Of a stretch of 64,000 nt of DNA, positions 50,201 to 61,378 are shown one piece after another (the first letter of the stretch is position 1; the number at the start of each line of letters is the position of its first letter). The notes beneath the pieces are model-generated. The model worked only from the letters and a program-made list of their open reading frames with translations. It had not been told where the DNA came from and did no database searches. Made by a program: the position numbers and the translations under genes. This DNA comes from Climacteris rufus (taxonomy: Eukaryota; Chordata; Aves; Passeriformes; Climacteridae), in assembly GCA_013398175.1 (NCBI GenBank), contig VZRZ01004325.1:511799-575798 (forward strand). The letters are read 5' to 3'.

Positions 50201-53010
50201 CCACCTCTACAATCACCTCTCGTCCTTTATTGCTCCATTGAATGTCCTCTGTGCCACAGTAAGGTCCATCCACCAGTGATTTAGCTATGGCAGTTGATTA
50301 TATTTTGTCTACCAGTTAAGATATCCTGCTTGTCTTCTCTTACCACACCTGTACTTTTTTCTCTCATCACAAGAAATTCTCCTTCTGAACTGGTAAGCTG
50401 CAAGGCCACTACCTTTTCCTTATATAAACCACCTTTTTTTAAATTTTATTTTCCTTTTTTGCCTGTTTTCTCTTTCTGCAGTGCCTACAGGAAATCTAAT
50501 TAAGTACTGGAACTATCTTTCATAAAGCAAACATTGCCATCAATTTCACCACAGGTCGGACTGGGCTGTAAACTTGCTTACTCATTATCTGCATGAATTT
50601 CAAAAATATGTCTGATTGGTTAAAAGTCAAAGGAACTTGATTTTTCAAGTTACCCTAGGGCTTTTGAAAAATCTTCTTCATGAGGGATGAAATCAGAAGT
50701 CAAATCTGCCTTCAACAAGTAACCGCTTTTTATGTTTCTCCTTCCTGTGTCCTCTTTCTTGACTTACTTGATTCCTGTTGTGTCACAACTGACATTGACT
50801 TCTGAGGTCTGCGGGACAGTTTAAGTCCCTTAATCTAATGAAAAGCAATGATGTAGGTATAGGTCTAGAAAAGGTAAAGGGAGCTCTGAAAGGTGATCAC
50901 TGCAGAGACACTCATAGTAATCACAAAAATTGTTAAGTCAATTGTGATGCTTTCCCAAGAATAAGGTAGATTCATATCCTTAGATGTTATGCTTTCTTTA
51001 AAGATACTTGATTTCTGATTTATCAGGTGCTCAATGTATTTTATTTGATGGGACTTGATACAGTCTAAGTGTGAGACTTGATGAAAGTAAATATAATGGT
51101 GTGGATAAGGAGTTTGAAAACCACTAATTTATTAGGTGAAGGACAATATCAGTTGCAAACAGCCCAACATTACCTGTTCTGCTTGCCAAATTGGCTTTAA
51201 ATCAGGTAGATGATAAATAAGTCAGTCCAGTTACTTGGGAACCGTAGTGAGATCCATTCTGGGACTGCCAAGAAATGTGATTCTGTTGGTTGCATGTGCA
51301 GATCAACTGGAGGAACAAAAGTATACCTCAAGTAAAAGGCTGGGGTAGAGATGAAAGGTCAGGCCCTGGAAATTGGCTGCCCCTAAATCCCTGTGTGAGA
51401 ATATGAATAGAAATCTTATGGCCTGAGGTGCAGAGCTCTGTGACTGCCATGAAAGCTGGTCCTCTCCTCTGTCTGTGGTTGGTCCCTCCTGAGTCACCTC
51501 TTCCATCAGGATCTCTGTACTGTAGTGAGCATGAACCTGTTCCCACATGGAGCAAAATTCTTACCATCACCTGTGAGAGCAAGGAGGGCAGGTAGGAGCC
51601 ACACTGCTCTGTCCATTACTGTAGCAGCCTCCCTGTCACCAGCAGGATGTCCCTGCACACGTGGGACTCCCCACACTGAGCTCTGACCTGTCGAGAGGAA
51701 ATGGGAAATCAGTCATTTGTGTATTTGGCAGTGGCATATATGGGTATAAAAGTAATTGCTGCAATCTACCTATAGTCTCTGATGGGTCCTTTGCTCCTCC
51801 TCTTCCTCCTCCTCCCACATCCCAGGCAAAGAACAGCAGACGCCTTGCAGTCCTCCAGATACTGTTTCCAGAGTTTTTGCTTTGGTAAGGTAAGAAAGGA
51901 CCCTCTCCCCATGCCCCTTGCAGACTGCTTGTTTGCATCAAGGTAAACATTTAAATGTCACCTAAATGTAAAAATAGGTAGGAAGCACATTAAAGAACTT
52001 CATCTCTACTTCACATCAACACCACTAAACGCATTGTTACAAGAGTGACTAAAACTGTCTAATAATATCATCAGTGGCAACTGGTCAGTTAAAATGTTTT
52101 TTAATTGTGACTTGAATGTGTTTATCAACCTCTTTTTGTGACATTAAAAAGACAGCAAGAGAAACACATGGAGACACTGTCCTCGAGGGAAAGGATTAAT
52201 CATCAGTGAGTGAGCAGGCCTAAGCAGATGGTCAGCTAAGCTTTCCTGAAGTCATTTCTTCTCTCCACCATTCAGTGTCACTGCCAGAAATGAGAAGAAG
52301 TGTTATCTTGACATTGAACATCTTTATAATAAAATCACTAATTGGCATCTAATACCAAAGGCTTTATAGCTGTAAAATTGCAGCAGAGTGGTTGACTGGA
52401 TATTTTAATAAATGCTATTTTACAAATCCTTCCTTAGTGTAGTCAACACTGCACTATCACTGGGAGACCTCTCTGCAGTAGCAATGTGTCTGTGTTAGCT
52501 CAGCTCCACACACAACAACTGAGAGGGTTTTAACAGCACAGCAGATGAACGTGACACTGCCATTGTGCTGTTATTCTTCACGTATTTCGTGTAATGCTAA
52601 TATTTTACAGGAGATGTTCTTTAGGATGTAGTCCTCAGATTTTTCCCGTCTTTTTGGCAACCAGAGAGAGTCTGTCATAACAAATTATCACTTTTGGTCT
52701 TGGCAATATATTTTTATGAAAGCCGAAAATGTGTCAGCATTGGACATCCATGAAAGTCTCATGGTTTATTAAGGATTTATTTTTCTTTTATCCTTCTCCC
52801 TTTAGCCAGGAGCATTTAGAGAAAAATATTTCTTTCCTTATTAACCGTCCACTCTTTTTTCAAAGTACAATCAATTCTGCGACGGAAAGGGTTACATATT
52901 ACAGTACTTATGTGAATATAGCAGTTGTTTTTATTAGATTTTGAATGGGTGAGTCTTGTTTCCATCACCCATTTTCTCATTTAGCAAATCTTTCATACCA
53001 TGAATAGCAA
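47226..53010. other. Unique noncoding sequence
   Basis: No gene supported. A T-rich and G-rich patch lies near 48190-48225. A short (TCC)n-like patch lies near 51794-51819. 52100-52620 is AT-rich with few runs and could be a conserved noncoding element, which cannot be tested here. Open frames are at most 104 codons. Confidence 0.55.
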
Positions 53011-53105
53011 GAGCCAGATTCTGGCTTCACCACACCAAAGCCAGTCTGGAGCAATTCAGACACTCTGGGCTGTGTTTTGGTGTGGTTGAGGCCACACTGA
53101 GGCTC
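53011..53105. repeat. Ancient foldback repeat
   Basis: Two arms face each other: GAGCCAGATTCTGGCTTC then ACCACACCAAA (53011-53039), and TTTGGTGTGGT (53076-53086) then TGAGGCCACACTGAGGCTC. The 11-bp core is a perfect inverted repeat and the outer GAGCC/GGCTC ends also pair. The design and words match an old reptile/bird palindromic repeat of the type 'gccagattctgatctcagttacaccagtgtaa...tctggccc'. No coding capacity. Probably the relic of a non-autonomous DNA transposon. Confidence 0.62.
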
Positions 53106-56100
53106 AGCAGTCACTCTCTTGAAAGCACCTTTAGAGGTTCTTGACCCCAAGGCATCCGGTTTGATGCTGCTGTGCTAGAAACTGGGCCTGGTCCAAGGTT
53201 CATTTAAAACAATAGAAAGAATCTTGTGGACAGTAATAGCTCTCAACCCTGGTTTTTGATTCTTTCACAGTGAAATTCAAAATTTGCAGAGAGGGTTAAT
53301 GCCTGGAAAATTATATAAATATGTTATGTCATAATATTATATGTCCCAAAATATTGGTAAAGGGTGTTTTTCCCAGAGATTAAAGCATTAGTGAAAAAAT
53401 AATGATTAACCTTTAAAATCAGATTGGCATTTCTTTTTTCTCCAAATGTAGAATTAATACGCATTTTTTAATCATTAGTGTAATTTTCAGGATGATACTT
53501 TTGTTCTTTTGGCTGTTGAACTGTTACGGCTGCTAGTAACCCTTCAAATTGTTTGCTTCATTCAAGCATTCTTTTTTGAATAATTCATTAGGCATTATTA
53601 TCCAAGCGTGGAACACCTCATTTAGCACTGGTGATCTTTTCCTTATGTGTAGCTGACAGGCAATCAAAGTTTTTATCAGTGCAGAAAATTTGCAATTCAG
53701 AAATGTAGTTGCAGCAATTAGTAGCTATCAGGTAGCATAGGAAGGACAGCTTCATAAAAAGAGAGAGTTGAATGAGCTCAACTGATGTTAGCACAAAAGT
53801 AATGGATAAAACTAACCAGCTGTTTCTAAATTTACCAAATGGAACATTCCTTTTTCTCAGAATAGAGGCTTTAATTAACTTTGTGTTATGTGTGGCTTCA
53901 CGAAAGGAGAAGTGAATAGGTGACAGAATATCCCTCTTTCGGAGCCTTTCACTTCATTTTGCAGCTGTGTTAAGTTGTCGATGCACATCTCGCTTCCTGT
54001 CTCACTGCAGGACAAACCTCCAGGTTTCTCTTTGCTCACCTGAAGTCCACCAGAGAGCAGTAAGTTTTTTTAAATATATGGCAGATTTTTTTTTCCTCTC
54101 TCTCGCTGCTACATAAATATTGATGTTTTTGTGCTGCTGCAAGAAGCTTGCTGAAGTTTGGGCAGCAGAGGTGTTTCAGTGAGCACTCCAGGTGAACTCC
54201 CAGTGTGGTTCCTGCAGTGACCCTCAATCACAGAGCACAAATATTTCTAGGAAACAAGGTGGGAGAAGAGGTTGTGGAAACAGAAAGAAAGGGTGAACTC
54301 AATTTCATATTTTACTAGTTATTCTAGTTCACTCCCATCTTGCAGATCAGGTGATGTTCATGCTGGATTTAGCCCAGTGAGTCATATTCTGGAAAATTCC
54401 AAGAGAAGGAGAAAGCATTAGTGGCACTTGCCATCTACAGTGTTCATTGGAGTTCTGGAGGAGACCTGGGCCTTGGTCTTCTTCCTGGGATGACTTATCT
54501 GGTTTGCCATGGATTTTTTCAGGATTTAACTTCAAAGACACTTGGTCTGCTAAGGGGATTCCAGGTCCTCACATTCTGGTGAGTGCTCTAATTGACTTGT
54601 GACTGAATGACTGCCACAGCTGCATCACCTCCTCCCATCATTTTTAGAAGTAAGAGTGCTTCTTGATCTCTGTTATGGTTCTTATTTGAAGGAGAAGTTC
54701 TCTGGCACTGGATCCCAGGCAAGCTTTGCCTCAAATAGCACAGCTGGCCAGCAAGAGTTGTCAGCAGGAGGGGAAAGCCCCTTCCCCGGGGTCTGCTTCC
54801 ACAAAGGGGCTGTGCAGCACCCTGGCCACAGGACGGGCCCAGAAGGGCTGGATCCCCTTTCGAGGTCCCTCGTTCTCACTAAGCACTGCAGATGGAGTCA
54901 CAGGCATATGAGGGTATTCACTGGGGCTAGGTCTCCTGAAGGCAGGCATGCCAAAGCTTGTGGCTCCATTTCTGTCCTGTCTCACGGCCTTTTGTGGGTG
55001 AAGTTACAACAAAGCTCTTCTGATTTTTAGTGCGAGTCCTTCAGCACCCAAGTGGAAGGAGAAACACCCAAAGTGCAGAACAGCCCAACTGATTCAGGAA
55101 CAAGAAGGTGCGTGGAGCAAGGCAATACACCAAATACTTACCTAACACGGTGATGGAGACTGCAAAAACTGGGAAGAAACACAGCGAATTTGTTGCAGTG
55201 TAATTTAGAAGCATTTAACAACTCCTCTCTGTGTGCTATTGCTGGTCCACAGTGTTCGAACAATGCTTTTAAGCACCAGTATTGAGCCACGCATGGGGAC
55301 CGTGAACATTATTTTATCCATTGTGTTATCTGCTTCCTTTTAGTGAAATGACATCATGCCATGTTTCACATACTGTTTCTTCCCTTGACAGCAGCCACAG
55401 GGCTCGGGAAACTGCTCGGAGCAGCGTGGGCCATCTCCAGCAAACGTTCCCATCTGGGGAGGCACTTGGGAAGCTGCAGAGGAGGCAGGTGTGCAGCTGC
55501 CAACCCCCATTCCCCACAGGGAAAACTCTGCATTCCCAGCAAGAGGAACCTCCTGGCGCCTTCTCCCATCTCGGGGGTCTGCCTGGCCTTTTGCTGACAG
55601 CATAATTTCCTTAGGAGTTTCAGAGTCTGACATCTCTGCTCATGACCCTTTTTTTTGTGAGCAACATTAATATCTGCTGCAGGTCTGGCAGGTGCAAGGC
55701 CCGCTAATTGTGTCTGCATCACCAGCCCTGATTCAAGCACCCCTCCAACATCTGAATTTCTACCTGGGCAATGAACAGACCTCCTTTTCTCCTGGAAAGA
55801 GTGCACTGCTCGCTTGTGAAGCCCTGGCCAACAATTTCCCAGCAAGAAGAAATGTATAGTTAGGAAATTTGCCTAAGCCATCATTGTGAGAACTCATCAG
55901 TACGCCTGATGGAACTGAATAGCATTTGCCAGTCTGAGTTATGGCTCGTGTCACAGGCACAACCAAAGCTCTTTTGTAAGATGAGCAAGGAGACATCTAC
56001 CTCAAAAAGCCAGAAGTATTTGATATAAACTTGACTGAAGTGGCCATCTGAGGTGGTGAAAAGCAGCACAGTGGGAATCCAGAGTGACCAGACACTGTGC

Positions 56101-59100
56101 CAGGCAGAGGGTAAGTCTGGGCTGATGAGCTGCTATGGCAGTGAGCTTCCCATGCCTTGCAAACCAGTGAAGCATGCCTAACCTGGCACTGATTACTCAT
56201 CCCTGGCACTCATTACTCAGTCCCAATTTATTTCTCAAAATTAAATAAGATTTTAAGAACATGCTTTAGTCATAATAGAGAAATAAATATATGATGTCCC
56301 TGTGATCTCTACCCCAAATAGCCACCTAATTAAGTAGAGATTTTAAATATAAATAGTATATTAAAATAACAGTTAAACAACGCTAGTTTTGTGTCCCAGC
56401 TGGTTCTCTCTACCAGGAAATGCTGAGAGGCTTCATGATTTTCTTGATGTCACAAATATATACGTATTGATTTTAATGTTGAGAGAAGCTAGAGAACTTT
56501 AGGGAAGGTAAACTGAGAAATCTCAGACTTGACAATCCTGAGATTTTTTTTTCCCCAAGACTTACAATTCTCATCACTTCTAATTAAACAAGCTAATATA
56601 GCTCATTTGTATTGTGAACTAACAGGTGCTTCTAAGACTGAAAAAAATCATGTTCTGTACACCCTAGCTTTGCTGAAGAGTGAAATTAGACCCAAAGTAT
56701 AGCTCCTAATGCTTCTTCATCTTTTGTGGATTATTTTTTTTGAGGGGAGATTGTTTTTAAAGGGAACCAACTCGATATTGTAGCAAAATTAAGCTTCAAC
56801 AGTGAAACACAAGAGTGAATGACTGAATACCTTTGTGTGTATAGCCCCCCATACTGACTGGGTCTTTCCCTTTCAATCCTGTTTCAATTGCTACCTAAGT
56901 TCCCAGGTTAGACATGAATGATTTAATGATGGTTTTTTGCAAACTTTTTGGACAGTGAGAGTCACACAGTCTAACAACCTTATGAACTTACTACTGCTGC
57001 TCCAAATCCTACAGGAAACGTTAAAAGAACTTTGAGGTCTGTTGCAGGGTGTACAATCCTAAATCTATACCCTTGAAATCTGAAGACCCTACTGAAAGGT
57101 GACAGCAGTAGGTGCTGATAGATGACATTGTGTTGCTTTTATTCTCTGAAAATCTTGCCTTTGCCTCCCCCTTCATTAGCAGAGGAAGTGGCTGAGCATA
57201 AGCACTTAGTCAACACATCTCTTGTTATTATTGTTATTATTTTGGCAGAGGTTGGTCTGTATTCGCTCCCACCTGGGTGTGGAGATGCCAGCATGATGAT
57301 TTGTCCTCTGAAACTGAACCAAGCCCTCTGATAAGTACTCAAGTTATGGGGAAGGACTTCCCTTGCCAGTCAAAAGCTTTAGAGAAGCTTAACTCAGATG
57401 AATCTATCTGCCAAGAAGGGCAAATTTTCCCAACACAATTCTGTCCTAAACTTTTCCGATAATTTAGAAGAGACACTGGTCACTGAGGTCATGACTGAGC
57501 AAGCAGAGCAGGAGAGCAAAATCCCCAAGTGGTTGTTTCCCAAAGCCTGCTGTGTAACCATTCCCACGCCCAAGACATACCGTTCCATCTGGTCTCATGT
57601 TTTTTTTCTAAGGGCGGTTTCTTTCTTCTCTAATTAATTTTTCACAAATCAAATGAAGTCATTACACAGTCATAGAGCATTAATCACCTTATGTAACTTC
57701 ATAGTAGTGACACACAAAAATATAATAAGTAATAAAAAAAATAAAGGATGATGTGGATATGTGGAAGGAACTGCAAGGCAGAGAAATTGCTCTGGATGTG
57801 TCACCACTTTCTCAGGTGTATCACAAAAGTATAAGGAAAGTCATCTCACTTTAAAGTTGTCTGAAACATCTGAGATGCAATCCATCTAAAATACAGCAGA
57901 AAAACCATTTATGTATTGCTAGGAATTAATTGCTTTGCAGGTATAGATTTGAGGGATAGCTGAAGCAATAAAGACTAGAAAATGTATTAAAAAAAGAGAT
58001 GGACAGCTAAGCACATGCTTCATGGCAGCACAAAGCCAATGTGGCTTTCCTGCCAACAGGACTTTCCCTGTGACTTCACTGGAACATAAGAACAACCAGA
58101 AGAGCTCAGGGGAAGGAATATCCCAGCACTGTGTCTCCAGCAGTGGCCACAGCAACTGCCTAGGGTAGGGTGGGAATAGGGCATGCATCTAATACAGTAA
58201 TACACTCCTAGTCACAAACTGGGTTTGATTGAAGAGCCTGCCTGAGTCTAACGCAATTTGTCTGGTTTAGTGCCTTTAGTAAATCTCTTCCAAGTGCTTG
58301 CCCAGTCTCCCATTTCCAAATCCACATCATCTGCTGGCAAGGAGATCATAGGCTGAGGGCCTTGTATCTTGCTTCTTGCCTGTATCTTGCTTCCTCTTGG
58401 AAAAAAAATTAAGAACGCTTCTGGAGACCCACTGTGATCAGTGGTCTGGAGACCTTCTTTGGTATTTTCTTTATGAAGAACTCTTTTGAACACTTTTGGT
58501 AAAATGCCTCTTAAATGATAGGAAATATTGAAAAAAATCACAGAAGGTTTCTATTCCTCATTTCATTTCAGCATTGACACCTCACCAAATATGTATCTTT
58601 AGGTTTCACCCTTGTCTTGCATGAGAAATATCAGCGGATTCCAGGCACATTAGTAGCTCACAAAATATTAATAGCATTATGATAAAGCATTCAGATTACC
58701 AGCTGGTCTAGAGTTATGTGTTTTAAATGGCCTCCATCCACTCCCTTTTGGAATTGCCTGTCATGTCTATGCACAAGTACCATGTTTTCACATGTACGCA
58801 AAAAAAAGAAGAAAGCGTTGTTTGAATTCTATAATCTGAATTCCTTTGCTTTTTTTTTAGTGTAGCCTAACAGTGTTAAGTGCTGTCTCTGTAGTGAGGG
58901 ACCCATCACAAAGTTCAGGTTTGGAGCTAAACTTCCACCAGTCTATGGTTGTTATGGTTCATTCTATTTTGTGTAGGTCCTGTCAAGCTGGTGGTCTGTG
59001 AAAAAGGAATAAAGTTCCATTTGGTATATAAGCTGGAAAAATACATACATAAAATATCTCACGTGCTGCTACAAAACAGATCTACCTCTTTGTCTGTTTT

Positions 59101-60669
59101 TATACATGTGAAATGAACTGTAGACCTTTCTTGAGAGATTATACTTACTTGTCTTCCTTCCTATTGGAGGAGCATTCCACAACGACTAAGAAGGAAGATC
59201 ATGACTTATAGAGACAAGAGTGTCTTGTCAATTAGCAGCCTAATTATTGACTTGGGATTGCATCAGAAAAATCAAAAAAACCCCACAGGTTCAAATTAAT
59301 GCTGGATTATAAAACTTTCTGCTGCATACTTGTAACACTCATCTCTAAGTGCTAGCAATAGCCCTTCCCTTGCTGTTATTCAGTGCCTTGTTTAGAGCAG
59401 AACAAATGCTCTGGTGAGTATCATGCTTTACTGTTTCTCTGCTCCTTTTGGAGTTCCTGTGGAATAGTTCCTGATGCTAAAGAGAGACTACAGCACTCTG
59501 AACCACAGGCATGCAGGAGCAGCACAAGGTGTTGCCAGCTATGGGAAAGAAAGCAAGCCTGTTTTCAAATCCCTGCGAATGGGTTAATGCTGTTGCTAGG
59601 AAAAGATTTGCCCTTTTACAGATCTGAAAGGAGGTAATGTTGACAGTAAGGAGTAGAGGCCCAGCAAGGTTTTAAGTTTTTGTGTGACTTTTATTGCAGG
59701 AAAAGAAAGGGCATTGACAACAACAGCTGCCTGTAGCACAGCTTCCCCTCCTTTTTTTTACACTTGACTTCTAATATGGATTCCAGGCATGATTCAGCAA
59801 ACAGAAGGAAGAAGATTTTTACAGACAGGGACTAGCAGTATTAGAAAAAAACGAGGCAAAAAACCAACCCTGGGATAACATAATGTGCTTTCTTTGATAC
59901 CTCTAAAATTTGGATCTTAATTTTGCGTGAGCCTTAATTTGTAAAAGTTTTGTGGGTCTTGCTTTAACTGCATTGTCATTTGTTGGGGATGCAGACTTGG
60001 TCTGATGGGGCTCACTGTTCTGGTGAAGAGAAGGTCCCAGCTCACCTTGAGCCTCAAAATGAAAAAGATAAAACCACTAAATTGCAGTATCTGGAGATTC
60101 ATTTTGTTTTTATATAAGTACATGACAAATAGAGAATGATTTTGTGATCCAGAAATGCCTGAAATGGTACTGACAGCTGCAGTGCTTCATCCCTCTTTCT
60201 TAAGTAAGTGCTCCCTTTCCAAATCTGGGACAACATTTTTAAGCTTGAGGAACAGATTTTTAAAGACAACAGTAATCCTCAGGAGCCCTTCCAGCCTATC
60301 CTCATGCCCCAAGAGAAGAGCAACTGTTTCTAAACCGTATCTACTAGACTGAGACAGGTATATACACAACTATTCACCTTAAGCAGGCAGCTATGAGGAG
60401 TCAAGGGCTGGCTGCATATGAAGTTGAGATCGCTCTGGGCACACATAAGTACAGGAAAAGAAGAGAAAAAATATTTCTGAAAGAGACAGAAACTTGATCA
60501 GTGTGGGAGTGATTGATTTTTTCAGATGGTTGTGAGAGTTGGTGGTTATTATATTTTAGCATATGATTAGAACAGCTTACGTTTGGGTATTGTTGAAATC
60601 TAATGGACAGTGGATAATCTTCAGCAATTTAAGTGTGAATTAAAGAGACAAATGTCTCCTTTTGTTGGA
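53106..60669. other. Unique noncoding sequence with small tandem repeats
   Basis: No gene supported. Small features: a 20-bp unit starting CCTGGCACT is repeated at 56182-56201 and 56202-56221 with two or three differences; TTGTTATTA is doubled near 57222-57240; TGTATCTTGCTTC is repeated with an 18-bp period at 58363-58375 and 58381-58393. 54650-55030 and 55370-55850 are GC-richer but CpG-poor; their open frames (124 codons plus, 159 codons minus) show no family features. 53380-53940 is AT-rich. Confidence 0.55.
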
Positions 60670-61378
60670 ATAGTGGCATGGTCAGGTGAGGTCCCTGGTG
60701 GCTGAAAAAGGGAAACTTAGCACCCATTTTTAGAAAGGGAAGAAAGGAGGACCCTGGGAACTACTAACCTGTCAGCCTCACCTCTGTGTCTGGGAAGATC
60801 ATGGAACAGATCCTCCTAGAAGCTCTGCTAAGTTACAAGGAGGACAGGGAGGTGCCAGCATGGCAGGTCCTGCCTAACCAACCCAGTATCCTTCTGTGAT
60901 GGACTGACTACATCAGTGGACAAGGTAAAAGCTATAGATGTCATCTATCTGGACTTCTGTAAGATCTTTGACAGAGTCCCCCAAAATTCTTCTTGCTAAA
61001 TGGGAGAGAAATTAGTTTGGAGAAGAGAAGGCTCTGCAGAGACCTTATTGTGGCCTTTCAGTGCTTCATAAGAAAGATGGGGACAAACTCTTTAAGTCAG
61101 GCCAGTTGGGATAGGACAAGGGGTAATGGTTTAAATCAGAAGAGGATAGATTTAGCTAGCTAGCAGGTAGAAATTTCCTACAATGAAGGTGGATAAACAC
61201 TGGTACAGATTGCCCGAGCGGTGAGAGTTGCCCAATCCCTGGAAACATTCAAGAGCAAGTTGGATGGGACTCTGAGCAACCTGATCGTGTTGAAGGTGTT
61301 CCTGCCCATGGCAGGAAGGTTAGACTAGATGACCTTAAATGTCCCTTCCTACCCAAACCATTCTTTGATTCTATGTTA
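60670..61378 (+). mobile_element. Internally deleted CR1 LINE
   Basis: The first part (about 60670-61014) is a reverse-transcriptase fragment: in one frame near 60747-60860 it reads PVSLTSVSGKIMEQILLEAL after one stop, and in another frame near 60935-60980 DVIYLDFCKIFDRVPQ, matching CR1 'YLDFCKAFDTVPH'. The second part (61018-61378) jumps straight to the end of ORF2 and the 3' UTR: GGAGAAGAGAAGGCTCTGCA, ACCTTATTGTGGCCTTTCAG, GGGATAGGACAAGGGGTAAT, GGAAACATTCAAGAGCAAG, CTGCCCATGGCAGGAAGGTT, CTAGATGACCTTAAATGTCC, CCAAACCATTCTTTGATTCT. The ADD motif region and most of the thumb are missing, roughly 1 kb by comparison with full-length CR1. Frameshifts and stops show it is dead. The 3' end is well kept, so it is younger than the other plus-strand fossils. 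Confidence 0.92.

Noticed and set aside
55366..55845. 159-codon minus-strand open frame in a GC-richer patch
   Set aside because: No family resemblance; several other frames are also open in the same place, as expected when GC lowers stop density.
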